33,069 nucleotides of DNA from Clostridiales bacterium UBA1316. GTDB lineage: Bacteria > Bacillota > Clostridia > Oscillospirales > Oscillospiraceae. Every line of letters starts with the position of its first letter. The stretch's first letter is position 1. The stretch spans positions 45,211 to 78,279 of the forward strand of contig DBTM01000080.1 in the NCBI GenBank assembly GCA_002307055.1, written 5' to 3'. Below are positions 1-7,248 of the stretch, one piece after another. The notes below the pieces were generated by a model. The model had not been told where the DNA came from. It ran no database searches and was given only the letters and a program-made list of their open reading frames with translations. Position numbers and translations under genes: made by a program.

Positions 1-257
1 ACCATGCCGATGCCGAGCGCGATGGCGTCCTTCGGCGAGCGGATCGTGACCTCGCTCCCGTTCATGAGTATATAGCCGCTGTCCGGGTAATATATGCCCG
101 ACAGGATATTCATCAGGGTTGTCTTTCCGCTGCCGTTTTCCCCGAGCAGCGCCAGCACCTCGCCCTGCCGGATATCAACATTGATTTTGTTGTTGGCGGC
201 GACATGCCCAAAGGTTTTAGTGATGTCCTTCATCTCTATCGCATTAACAGGCTCCAC
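1..257 (-). CDS. ABC transporter ATP-binding protein (sugar/nucleoside type), N-terminal part
   Basis: This is the first 85 codons of an ABC ATPase that runs off the left edge of the window. The Walker A motif GENGSGKTT is visible at about residues 38-46, followed by a segment (MNILSGIYYPDSGYILMNG) typical of RbsA/YufO-like ATPases that pair with BMP-family binding proteins. A GTG start at 257 is chosen because the ATG at 260 is in a frame that stops at once, and an AAAGGGTGG ribosome site lies just upstream. It probably energises uptake of a nucleoside or related ligand together with the BMP lipoprotein encoded at 2445-3656. A hydrolase gene on the other strand and a terminator separate the two, so they are not simply co-transcribed. 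Substrate assignment is inferred from context. Confidence 0.85.
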   Translation of the reverse strand, partial: MEPVNAIEMKDITKTFGHVAANNKINVDIRQGEVLALLGENGSGKTTLMNILSGIYYPDSGYILMNGSEVTIRSPKDAIALGIGM

Positions 258-415
258 TCATGCCACCCTTTCCAGATTACATATCGTAACTCAATTACAT
301 CCTGTGATCAAATTACATCGTGTGATTCCAATTGTTTGATTCGATATTTTATCACAATAAAATCGAATGAGCAAACAGTTTAACAACAATAAAACGAGTT
401 CCGATTTTATATTTA

Positions 416-444
416 TTGTAAAAATAATCGTATAATTGTATAAT
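416..444 (+). promoter_or_regulatory. Promoter for the alpha/beta hydrolase gene
   Basis: TTGTAA at 416-421 and TATAAT at 439-444 are separated by 17 nt, in an AT-rich gap between divergent genes. The start codon at 485 follows an AAAGGA ribosome site, giving a leader of roughly 35 nt. A second TATAAT at 431-436 has no suitably spaced -35. Confidence 0.6.
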
Positions 445-484
445 AGTAAAAAATAACAAAACACGTGGAAAGGACCAAAAAACC

Positions 485-2254
485 ATGGGAAATCACACTG
501 AAACAGCGAAAACGCTTGACATTTACCTCGTGAACACAATGGGGACCAACCTTGACGCCGGAACAAATGACTCCGCCCCCTGCGTGAGATACGACAACGC
601 CCTGGTCATTGAAAACGCGGTCATGCGGATGGAGGCGGTTACCGTCCGGCAAGGCGTCTTGCCGACAGCTCCGGGGATGTTCGGACCGCCCGCGCCTGTA
701 GGCGGGAGATATACGGCGACGCTGAACGCAAAAAGCGTTGTGACGTCGGTGACGCCCAAAATCGAAAACCGGAAAGCCGTTTCCGCAAACGTGGCGGACG
801 GTGAATTATTGCTCGGCATGTTCGATAATGTCAGCAGATACGATTTTGCGCCGGGCGCGCGCGTCTATGTGTATCGCACATCAGGCGGCGGCATGATGGG
901 AGGGCCTCCTCCCACCGTAACGGTACTCGAGAGCGGCATAACTGTCGGGCAGTACATCGCGCGCGTGCAGTCCTTGCCGGGCAGCTTCGATCCGAACGCC
1001 GAAATAGCCATATACCTCGACTGGCAGGGTAAAGTGACGGAAATGCTCGTCGCCGAGGTCAGCGGACCCGTCTTTGGCAGCGGAGCCGCTTCCGTCAACA
1101 GGCTGTTCGACTTGCTTGTCGTCAAACCGCTGACGGACGAGCAGCTTATCGAAGCCGGCATACCCGCGGCATACAAGGGTATGGATACGGTCCGCAGTGT
1201 TGGCGCGGGCGTCTATGACCCGATAAAGCATGGCGCGGATGCGAGCAAAAAATATCCCTTGATGGTTTTCCTGCACGGCATGGGCGGCGGCGGTACGGAA
1301 TCCGGCCCCCTGTCATCTCCGGCGGCATTCGTGAAGCCCGCGTTTCAGGCGGATTTCCCTGACGGCGCGGCATATGTCGTCGCGCCGCGGGCGAACGAGC
1401 ATTTGCCGGGCGGGCCGACATGGCTTGAAGGACCGGGCGGATTCTTATATGCCGACATTGGTATGGGCGGAATGAACCTTATGGGCGGACCCGGCGGCCC
1501 CGGTGGCCCCGGTGGCCCGGGCGGACCGGGCGTCAGAATGGTGGGGTTCGGCGGTATAGCGGTGTACGCGCCCGTGTTGGTGCAGCTGATCAAAGACGTA
1601 CTTAAAGCGTACCCGAACGCCGACCCCGACAGAATTTATGTTTTAGGCTTCTCGGCGGGCGGCTCTATGACGCAGCGCATCGTTCATTACACGGAGACTG
1701 GCGACCGCGGCGTTAAATTCGCTGCTGCCGTGCCGGCCGCTTCCCCGTTTAATCTGACTGACGAGCAATTTCCCGCGATTCGCGGCGTGCCGATCTGGAT
1801 GATGGTTGGCCTGTACGACAGCGTAGCGTACAGCGATGCGACTCCCGACGCGTATAACGCGGTAAAAGGTTTTGCGATAGAAGGGCGTGACAACGCGCGC
1901 GTCACGGTTTTTGAAACGATGATTACCCCGCAGGGCGTCACGGTTCATCAGCATCTGGTTCCGACAGCCGTTGAGAATAATATGATATTCAACGGGAACG
2001 TGCCGACGAACTTTACGGTTTTCAAAGGCGGCGAAGGTGGCGCGATGGGCGGCATGATGGTTAACGGGCGTCCCGGCCACGCGGCGGTCGGCATCCCGCC
2101 GGTGCTGGACGGGCCGTATATGCAGTGGTACGGCACGATATTCGACGAAGCCGATCCGCGTTACAAATTTGGGGCAAACCCGGCGAGCAATTATAATAAT
2201 AAAGATACGTTCGTCAGCTGGATAAGCAAATGGAATCTGCACAACCGTCCATAA
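485..2254 (+). CDS. Alpha/beta hydrolase, PHB-depolymerase/esterase-like
   Basis: 589 residues. The C-terminal two thirds has the alpha/beta hydrolase pattern: HGMGGGG oxyanion loop starting at H264, the nucleophile elbow GFSAGG with S390, a candidate acid D445 in GLYDS, and a candidate histidine H532 in RPGHA. The N-terminal 220 residues look like a beta-rich domain. No signal peptide is visible, so a cytoplasmic or unconventional location is likely. A Gly-Pro-rich tract encoded by tandem nonamers near 1488-1530 interrupts the hydrolase domain between oxyanion loop and nucleophile. The gene lies, in opposite orientation, between a BMP binding-protein gene and its likely ATPase gene, and has its own promoter. 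The family resembles Esterase_phd/LpqC-like enzymes acting on esters or short polymers. The substrate is unknown. Confidence 0.75.
   Translation: MGNHTETAKTLDIYLVNTMGTNLDAGTNDSAPCVRYDNALVIENAVMRMEAVTVRQGVLPTAPGMFGPPAPVGGRYTATLNAKSVVTSVTPKIENRKAVSANVADGELLLGMFDNVSRYDFAPGARVYVYRTSGGGMMGGPPPTVTVLESGITVGQYIARVQSLPGSFDPNAEIAIYLDWQGKVTEMLVAEVSGPVFGSGAASVNRLFDLLVVKPLTDEQLIEAGIPAAYKGMDTVRSVGAGVYDPIKHGADASKKYPLMVFLHGMGGGGTESGPLSSPAAFVKPAFQADFPDGAAYVVAPRANEHLPGGPTWLEGPGGFLYADIGMGGMNLMGGPGGPGGPGGPGGPGVRMVGFGGIAVYAPVLVQLIKDVLKAYPNADPDRIYVLGFSAGGSMTQRIVHYTETGDRGVKFAAAVPAASPFNLTDEQFPAIRGVPIWMMVGLYDSVAYSDATPDAYNAVKGFAIEGRDNARVTVFETMITPQGVTVHQHLVPTAVENNMIFNGNVPTNFTVFKGGEGGAMGGMMVNGRPGHAAVGIPPVLDGPYMQWYGTIFDEADPRYKFGANPASNYNNKDTFVSWISKWNLHNRP
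1488..1530 (+). repeat. Tandem 9-nt repeat coding Gly-Pro-Gly units
   Basis: About five consecutive degenerate copies of GGNCCNGGN encode a collagen-like GPGGPGGPGG tract inside the hydrolase. Such short GC-rich tandem units can vary in copy number by slippage. The protein reads through in frame. Confidence 0.7.
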
Positions 2255-2375
2255 GCTTCATGTGAAATGCCGCACCGCCGGCGCGCAGCTTTTTTATGCT
2301 GGGTGATAAAAAGCTATATTAACCTGACAAGCAAACTGCACAATCGAATTAATTCTTGACCATGTTTGTCAGCAA

Positions 2376-2420
2376 ACAAAAACTTGCCCGTAATTCACAT
2401 TCCTGTGTCTTACGGGCAAG
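2376..2420 (-). terminator. Intrinsic terminator of the BMP lipoprotein gene
   Basis: On the minus strand, CTTGCCCGTAA (from 2420) pairs perfectly over 11 bp with TTACGGGCAAG, around a 16-nt loop, and is followed by TTTTTGTTT. It lies 25 nt past the stop codon of the BMP gene. Transcription of that gene therefore probably ends before the downstream ABC ATPase gene. Confidence 0.8.
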
Positions 2421-2444
2421 CTGCTTATTTATTGCTGCGGGCGC

Positions 2445-3656
2445 TTAGCCTATGATGTTAATTCCGGGGATGATGTAGTTCCAGGAGGGGGCGGATTGTG
2501 TGTCGGACTCTTTGAACCAATCGCCCGCTGGAATATCGACCGTCACGGTCTTGCCGTTAAAGTCGACGCCGGAACCGGAGAGCGGGCCAGCGAAGACGTG
2601 CAGCGTGCCGTCTTCAATGCCCTTTGTCGCCTTGTCGATGGCATCCTGTGTACCGGGAGCGGCAATCGCTGCGTTCAGCGCGGTCATGCGAACGGCGCCG
2701 TCCTTCAAACCCTGGCACCAGTCTGCGGGAATTGTTTTGCCGTCTATAATGCTTTGAACGGCGTAGGTCAGGTAGACGCTCCAGTCGATGTAGGGTGAAA
2801 TGATGGAGGCGTTCGGCGCTGCGGAGGTCATGTCGGTATTATAACCGACCTGGAAGATACCGGCTTTTTCAGCAGCCGTTGCCGGCGCGGTGGAGTCTGT
2901 GTGCTGGCTGATAACCTTGTCGCCTTTTTCAATAAGTGTCTGGGCGATTTGCGCTTCCTTGACCGAGTCAGCCCATTCGTTCATATAGATGACATCCATT
3001 GTCACGTCGGGGCAGACGGATTTTGCGCCGAGGTAGAAGGCTGTGAAGCCGGAGATGACTTCCGCGTAGGGATACGCGCCGACATAACCGAGCTTTGTCG
3101 AACCGATCTGCTTGAGCTTCAGGCCGGCGGCGATACCGCCGAGATAGCGGGCTTCATAGATGGAAGCGAAGTAGTTGTGGAAATTGGGGAGATTCGCTGT
3201 TGCCGCGCCGGTACCGGTGGCATGGAAGAACTGGATGTCCGGATGCGCCTTGGCGGCTTCGAGCATCGAGTCGCCGAAGCCGAAGCTTGTGGCGAAGATA
3301 GCCTGGCAGCCGGCTTCGATGCACTCGTTGATGGCGGTGCTCGTCGCGCTGGCGTCGGTATCGGACACATCGTACTTGTTGATGATCTGGTCTTTGCTCA
3401 GGCCAAGATTCTCGACCATCTTCCAGGTGCCGAGATCATGGTTGTAGGTGTAGCCCATGTCGGACGGACTGGAGAGGTGGATAAAGCCGATTTTCAGCTT
3501 ATCCTTGGCAATACCTTTACCGGCTGCGGGCGAAGCCGATGCCGACGGTGACGCCGAAGCCGACGGGGAAGCTGAGGTCGCGGGTGCTGTCGTGCCGCAG
3601 GCCGCCAGAGCAAGCAGCATGACAAGGCTCAGAAGCAGTGCAAAAACTTTTTTCAT
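2445..3656 (-). CDS. BMP-family substrate-binding lipoprotein of an ABC transporter
   Basis: 403 residues from the ATG at 3656. That ATG is preferred over the ATG at 3662 because GGAGG lies 7-8 nt upstream of it but almost touches the other. The N-terminus is a lipoprotein signal peptide ending in LLALAACG (lipobox), then a low-complexity Ala/Ser/Pro linker of about 25 residues. The body matches the BMP/Med/PnrA family (KIGFIHLSSPSDMGYTYNHD near the start, then an EAGCQAIFATSFGFGD segment). Known members bind purine nucleosides or related ligands for an ABC importer. The xanthine phosphoribosyltransferase gene directly upstream on the same strand, 50 nt away, supports a purine role. A terminator follows the gene. 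Confidence 0.88.
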   Translation of the reverse strand: MKKVFALLLSLVMLLALAACGTTAPATSASPSASASPSASASPAAGKGIAKDKLKIGFIHLSSPSDMGYTYNHDLGTWKMVENLGLSKDQIINKYDVSDTDASATSTAINECIEAGCQAIFATSFGFGDSMLEAAKAHPDIQFFHATGTGAATANLPNFHNYFASIYEARYLGGIAAGLKLKQIGSTKLGYVGAYPYAEVISGFTAFYLGAKSVCPDVTMDVIYMNEWADSVKEAQIAQTLIEKGDKVISQHTDSTAPATAAEKAGIFQVGYNTDMTSAAPNASIISPYIDWSVYLTYAVQSIIDGKTIPADWCQGLKDGAVRMTALNAAIAAPGTQDAIDKATKGIEDGTLHVFAGPLSGSGVDFNGKTVTVDIPAGDWFKESDTQSAPSWNYIIPGINIIG

Positions 3657-3687
3657 TTTCATTCCTCCATATTGTTTACTATAATCT

Positions 3688-3711
3688 GTGAAAACCCTTT
3701 ACGGTTTTCAC
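3688..3711 (-). other. Intercistronic hairpin between xpt and the BMP gene
   Basis: GTGAAAACC at 3688-3696 pairs with GGTTTTCAC at 3703-3711 around a 6-nt loop, overlapping the xpt stop codon. No T-run follows on the minus strand, so it is more likely an mRNA stability or processing element than a terminator. Confidence 0.5.
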
Positions 3712-4307
3712 TGTTGCGCGTGATATTCGGGGTTCGGGCAGAACTCTATCGAGCCGTCCTTGCTCATAGACTTGATGCGCGCGAGCGATTCAATGCGAAT
3801 CCCCTGTGCCCGCAGCATTTCTCCGCCCGGCTGAAAGGCCTTTTCAATAGCGATCCCCGCGCCGACGAGCGTCGCTCCGGCGGCGGTGACGAGTGCGGCA
3901 AGCCCGGACAAGGCCGCGCCGTTCGCCAAAAAATCATCGATAATCAATACTCGGTCCGATGCGTGCAGAAATTCTTTTGAGACAATGATGTCGTAAATCT
4001 GGCCGTGGGTAAAGCTCTCCACCTTTGAGGTGTAAACCTCGCCCTCGATATTTTTCGTTTTCGTTTTCTTGGCAAATATGACCGGGCATCTGAATTTTTG
4101 CGCCGTGATGCAGGCAATTCCAATCCCGGAGGCTTCAATAGTGAGTATTTTAGTGACATTGCTCTCGCCGTAAAGACGCCAGAATTCGTCGGCAATCTCT
4201 TCAAACAGGCTGATATCCATCTGGTGGTTCAAAAAGCTGTCCACCTTGAGAATACTCCCGTCCTTGATCTTGCCGTCCCTGCGGATCCGATCTTCCAATC
4301 GCCTCAT
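3708..4307 (-). CDS. xpt: Xanthine phosphoribosyltransferase
   Basis: 199 residues. The ATG at 4307 is chosen because AAAAAGGAGT lies 5-10 nt upstream of it. The protein converts xanthine plus PRPP to XMP in purine salvage, in the cytoplasm. Family marks are LKVDSFLNHQMD at about residues 20-31, a typical Xpt segment, and the PRPP-binding loop VLIIDDFLANGAA at 120-132. Length agrees with the usual 190-200 residues. The BMP nucleoside-binding lipoprotein gene follows, so the unit couples uptake with salvage. No purine riboswitch was recognised upstream, but a promoter and two imperfect 15-bp direct repeats lie in the leader. Confidence 0.92.
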   Translation of the reverse strand: MRRLEDRIRRDGKIKDGSILKVDSFLNHQMDISLFEEIADEFWRLYGESNVTKILTIEASGIGIACITAQKFRCPVIFAKKTKTKNIEGEVYTSKVESFTHGQIYDIIVSKEFLHASDRVLIIDDFLANGAALSGLAALVTAAGATLVGAGIAIEKAFQPGGEMLRAQGIRIESLARIKSMSKDGSIEFCPNPEYHAQQ

Positions 4308-4329
4308 GAAAGACTCCTTTTTGATTGCA

Positions 4330-4378
4330 GTCATAAATTGACCTGCGGCATAAAATGACTTATGTCATTAACCGACCT
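4330..4378 (-). promoter_or_regulatory. Paired direct repeats in the xpt leader (candidate operator)
   Basis: Written on the plus strand, GTCATAAATTGACCT (4330-4344) and GTCATTAACCGACCT (4364-4378) match at 12 of 15 positions, with starts 34 bp apart. Each contains a GTCA...(T/C)GAC dyad. A perfect palindrome AATGACTTATGTCATT (4354-4369) overlaps the second copy. They lie just downstream of the predicted transcription start, where repressor sites are often found. Confidence 0.5.
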
Positions 4379-4387
4379 AATTTTAGT

Positions 4388-4416
4388 ATTTTACATTGTA
4401 TTTACCGTTAAAGCAA
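4388..4416 (-). promoter_or_regulatory. Promoter for xpt and the BMP gene
   Basis: Reading the minus strand, TTGCTT (4416-4411) and TAAAAT (4393-4388) are spaced by 17 nt. The predicted transcript would start near 4381, about 74 nt before the xpt ATG, with the direct repeats in the leader. Confidence 0.5.
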
Positions 4417-4501
4417 TCCCAAAAAACCTAGAATTTAACGATTTCATAACATTAGTTTTTGTGATTTTCATGCGTTAACCGCATTGCTGCAAAATAACAG
4501 A

Positions 4502-4660
4502 CTATTCCATCTCTTCATCCGCGCTTAAAAAGAAATCCTCCGCCGCCTGCTGCGCCTTGATGAGCGTCTCCTTCGCCATTGCATAACCGTCCTTCTCCAT
4601 GCAGTCAATCGCATCGGTTATCCCATTAAATATAATGCGATACAGCGTCTCATAATCCAT
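4502..4660 (-). CDS. Small hypothetical protein (52 aa)
   Basis: This short ORF starts with ATG at 4660 behind a GGGGG ribosome site 7 nt upstream. It begins MDYETLYRIIFNGITDAID and ends in an acidic tail (SADEEME). The sequence is predicted helical and amphipathic with no membrane segment. Small proteins with an MDYxxLYxxxFNxxTDAI-type start are familiar in clostridial genomes but have no known function. It stands alone between the xpt promoter and a non-coding region. The open frame extends further upstream without another ribosome site, so the longer version is not favoured. Confidence 0.6.
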   Translation of the reverse strand: MDYETLYRIIFNGITDAIDCMEKDGYAMAKETLIKAQQAAEDFFLSADEEME

Positions 4661-5149
4661 TTTGATACCCCCAAAATTTCTCAATGAAGCCCGCCCGAGA
4701 GGCCGCAAAAACTCCGTAATATTGCCGCCTCCCGGCCTTCCGCTCCATCGAGAAATAACAAATGCGGCGTAGGACATATCCTACACCGCATAAAATGCAA
4801 AACACAAGCTTATAAAGCGCCCTTGCCAAAATGAGGAAAGGCTATTATAATGCTGTTGTGGTGCAGCTAAGCTGTTGTGTATGGATGCGTTGACATCCTG
4901 CATAGGTCATGGGGTGTTGGTGGCACTCCATGACTACCGCAATTATTATTCTCGATGCCCATATCCTACCTCAAATTCCACTAAAAAGCAACAATATTTT
5001 ACCCTTACCCACAGAAATTTACAAAAAAGGCAAACAAATGGTTCCTGCGCCTTGCTTGGCCATGATTTATGTCGGCAGCTGTCTAACGCCAAAGCTTGAT
5101 ATTATAGTTAAGGGTAATGTTTGCGGATTGCCTGCCGGGAGGAGCGAAC
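4661..5149. other. Non-coding gap with two hairpins
   Basis: No gene with a credible start was found here. Two inverted repeats stand out. ATGCGGCGTAGGA (4762-4774) pairs with TCCTACACCGCAT (4779-4791) around a 4-nt loop with one mismatch. GTCATGGGGTG (4906-4916) pairs with CACTCCATGAC (4924-4934) around a 7-nt loop with one G-U pair. Neither has a clear T-run. TTGACA occurs at 4893-4898 without a convincing -10 at the right distance. Confidence 0.45.
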
Positions 5150-5821
5150 ATGAAAAAGCTCAGAATAATTTTATTCGTCACAGTATCGCTGTGCGTTCTT
5201 TTTTCAGCCGCACCGGCATCGGCCTTATCGGCTCAGGCGCCGTCACAATGGGCGCAGAGTGATGTGACTAAAGCAATTAGCGGCGGCTTTGTCCCGCTCG
5301 AGCTGCAAAGCGCATACGGCGATAACATCACCCGAAGTGAATTCTGTAAACTGACAGTCACGTGTGTCGCCGTCCGGCTTAGCCTGACGGTCAATGAGCT
5401 CATCGCCAAGTGGTGCTCTGAAAAATTCGACCAAAACGGCGTTCACCCGTCTTATCGTGAAAATGTATTTACAGACTCGAATGATTTTTATGTAAACTGC
5501 GCCTTTCTCTTAAATATCGCGCGTGGCTGCGGGGACGGCACCTTCAATCCGAGCGGTCTGATCACCCGGCAGGAAGCCGCCGCCATGCTGTTCGGCGCGT
5601 TCGCCGCCTACGGAGGCGGTATCATGATGAATCAGCGTATGGCGTATTTTTATGAAAACTATACGGATATCGGGATGATAGCAGATTGGGCACTTGTAGA
5701 TGTCGCGTATATCTTCGAATTAGGCGTCATGAATGGCGTCAGCGAGAATACCTTTGCCCCCCTGAGTTATTTTACCCGCGAACAAGCAATTGTCGCCGCC
5801 CTGCGTCTCTGCACAATCTAG
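5150..5821 (+). CDS. Secreted protein with S-layer homology (SLH) domains
   Basis: 223 residues from the ATG at 5150, chosen because GGGAGGAG lies 6-8 nt upstream. A Sec signal peptide (MKKLRIILFVTVSLCVLFSA, cleaved near ASA) is followed by three SLH-like repeats at about residues 30-75, 105-150 and 170-215. Their hallmarks are FTDSNDFYVNCAF / GDGTFNPSGLITRQEAAAML and YTDIGMIADWALVDVAYI / FTREQAIVAALRL. SLH domains anchor proteins to secondary cell-wall polymers outside the membrane. The protein is little more than its SLH region, so it may be a small surface anchor or regulator of wall polymers. It lies just ahead of a lipoprotein gene on the same strand. A signal-less longer start was rejected. 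Confidence 0.85.
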   Translation: MKKLRIILFVTVSLCVLFSAAPASALSAQAPSQWAQSDVTKAISGGFVPLELQSAYGDNITRSEFCKLTVTCVAVRLSLTVNELIAKWCSEKFDQNGVHPSYRENVFTDSNDFYVNCAFLLNIARGCGDGTFNPSGLITRQEAAAMLFGAFAAYGGGIMMNQRMAYFYENYTDIGMIADWALVDVAYIFELGVMNGVSENTFAPLSYFTREQAIVAALRLCTI

Positions 5822-5909
5822 CGCAAAGCAATTTCGGACGGTTCTCCTGTCTTGTTTTGATTGTCATTTACAGTTCATTTTATCTGTGATATAAATGAAT
5901 TCGTGATTG

Positions 5910-5939
5910 TATAATTAAGGCGCGGGAAAAACGCGCGCC
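5910..5939 (+). promoter_or_regulatory. Candidate -10 and leader hairpin before the lipoprotein gene
   Basis: TATAAT at 5910-5915 has no good -35. It is followed by GGCGCG (5919-5924) pairing with CGCGCC (5934-5939). The GTG start at 5969 lies downstream behind an AGGGGG site. Confidence 0.35.
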
Positions 5940-5968
5940 GTCATCTTCGAGTTTAGGGGGACAGATCG

Positions 5969-7195
5969 GTGAAAAGAAGCATTGCATTGATGATGGTTAT
6001 AACGTTATTTCTGCTGATGCAGCTATCCGGCTGTGCCCGTAAAACCGAAAAAACAGCCGCTTCTCTTGGCGGCACCTCGTCCTCGCCGAGCGCCGAAACG
6101 GCGGCAGAAAACGAAATACCGGCAGTCTCACAGGAGCCGGAGCTGGATTTTACATATAATGAGTCCGACTGTACCCCGTGGCAGCTGGCTTATTTATCCT
6201 TACTCCGGGATATAGGCAAGCGCGAAGCTCCTGTCCGGCTTGCGCAGGCTGACGGAAGTGCCGACGGAGACGCCATTGCATCCCTGAGCTACAGCTATTG
6301 CCTGTATGACGTGGACAAGGACGCAATTCCCGAAATTCTTATCAGGTTCGGACAATGTGAGGCGGATTTCCATACACAGGTCTACACCTGCCGGAGCGAC
6401 TCAGCTATCTTTGTCGGTGATTTTAGTTCCGGAGAGTCCGGCTTATACACCTATCCGTCAGAAAATGCTGTTCTGCTTGACTTTGGCCACATGGGCTACA
6501 GCTATATGGATAAGATCAGTATAATCGACAGCGCGCTTGTGACCAGGGAAATATACACCGAGGATACCAGCGAAAATTCGGATTCCGACTACACGGAACC
6601 GGACAAAATCGTACCGGGCGCCGTTTACTTACACGAATTCCGCACCACGCTGAATCTCCCTGAATACACGCCGTTGACGCTCCCCATTTACGATTACAAC
6701 TCAGCCTCGTCCTCCGGCAATACAGCCTCCGCCGATGCGGACAAAAAGGCCATTGCGGAGGTCTTAGCCGGTAACAGAAAGCTGTACGGTGTTTCCGGCG
6801 ACGGCTTCGGCGGAGATACCGGCTGGATGTCCTTTAGCGATTACTGTCAGCCGGGGGCAGCGTATCAGTATGCCGGGCAGCCTCTTCAAATCAAGAAATC
6901 CGCCTGGATAGATTTTAACAGCGATGGCCGCGGCGAATGTATTCTCGTATTAGCGGAAGCGGGACAAACCTCCGCAAGCGATGAGATCTATGTGCTTCTC
7001 AGCGAGCAGGACGGTGTTGTATACGCCTACTGCATCAATTATTCATGTGATGCCCAGGTCTATCAGGACGGTGTTTTCGGCAGCTCCGGCGATTGGACCT
7101 TTGGGATATCCTTTTACAAGAATCAATGCTATCAATACAGCAAATCGCATGCTGCCGGCATACCGGCTGCTGATTGGCTGACACAGAACGCCTGA
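5969..7195 (+). CDS. Putative lipoprotein with Asp-rich repeat-like loops
   Basis: 408 residues from a GTG start at 5969, with AGGGGG 8 nt upstream. The N-terminus is a lipoprotein signal peptide ending in LMQLSGC (lipobox), followed by a Ser/Ala/Glu-rich linker, so the protein should be tethered on the outer face of the membrane. Two Asp-rich segments, YDVDKDAIPEILIRFG at about residue 111 and IDFNSDGRGECILVL at about residue 313, resemble calcium-binding or FG-GAP/VCBS-like loops found in many clostridial surface lipoproteins. The rest is not recognised. It follows the SLH gene by about 150 nt, and a strong hairpin at 7206-7240 sits downstream. No enzymatic function can be assigned. Confidence 0.75.
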   Translation: MKRSIALMMVITLFLLMQLSGCARKTEKTAASLGGTSSSPSAETAAENEIPAVSQEPELDFTYNESDCTPWQLAYLSLLRDIGKREAPVRLAQADGSADGDAIASLSYSYCLYDVDKDAIPEILIRFGQCEADFHTQVYTCRSDSAIFVGDFSSGESGLYTYPSENAVLLDFGHMGYSYMDKISIIDSALVTREIYTEDTSENSDSDYTEPDKIVPGAVYLHEFRTTLNLPEYTPLTLPIYDYNSASSSGNTASADADKKAIAEVLAGNRKLYGVSGDGFGGDTGWMSFSDYCQPGAAYQYAGQPLQIKKSAWIDFNSDGRGECILVLAEAGQTSASDEIYVLLSEQDGVVYAYCINYSCDAQVYQDGVFGSSGDWTFGISFYKNQCYQYSKSHAAGIPAADWLTQNA

Positions 7196-7205
7196 TACCG
7201 CAGTC

Positions 7206-7240
7206 AAAAAGGCCCCCGAGTTCATTGTGAACCGGGGGCC
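7206..7240 (-). terminator. Intrinsic terminator of the MATE gene
   Basis: GGCCCCCG (7211-7218) pairs with CGGGGGCC (7233-7240), with an inner GTTCA/TGAAC stem. On the minus strand the hairpin is followed by TTTTTGACTG. It lies 9 nt past the MATE stop codon. It may also slow plus-strand transcription from the lipoprotein gene, which ends at 7195. Confidence 0.8.
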
Positions 7241-7248
7241 TCGGGCTG

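Noticed and set aside
1345..1593. Minus-strand Pro/Gly-rich frame
   Set aside because: It is the antisense shadow of the repetitive Gly-Pro tract of the hydrolase.
4308..4501. Purine riboswitch upstream of xpt
   Set aside because: The conserved loop sequences of guanine/adenine riboswitches were looked for by eye and not found on the minus strand.
4875..5262. Plus-strand open frames of 74 and 117 codons before the SLH gene
   Set aside because: No ribosome sites, unlikely composition, and the second overlaps the signal peptide region of the SLH protein in another frame.
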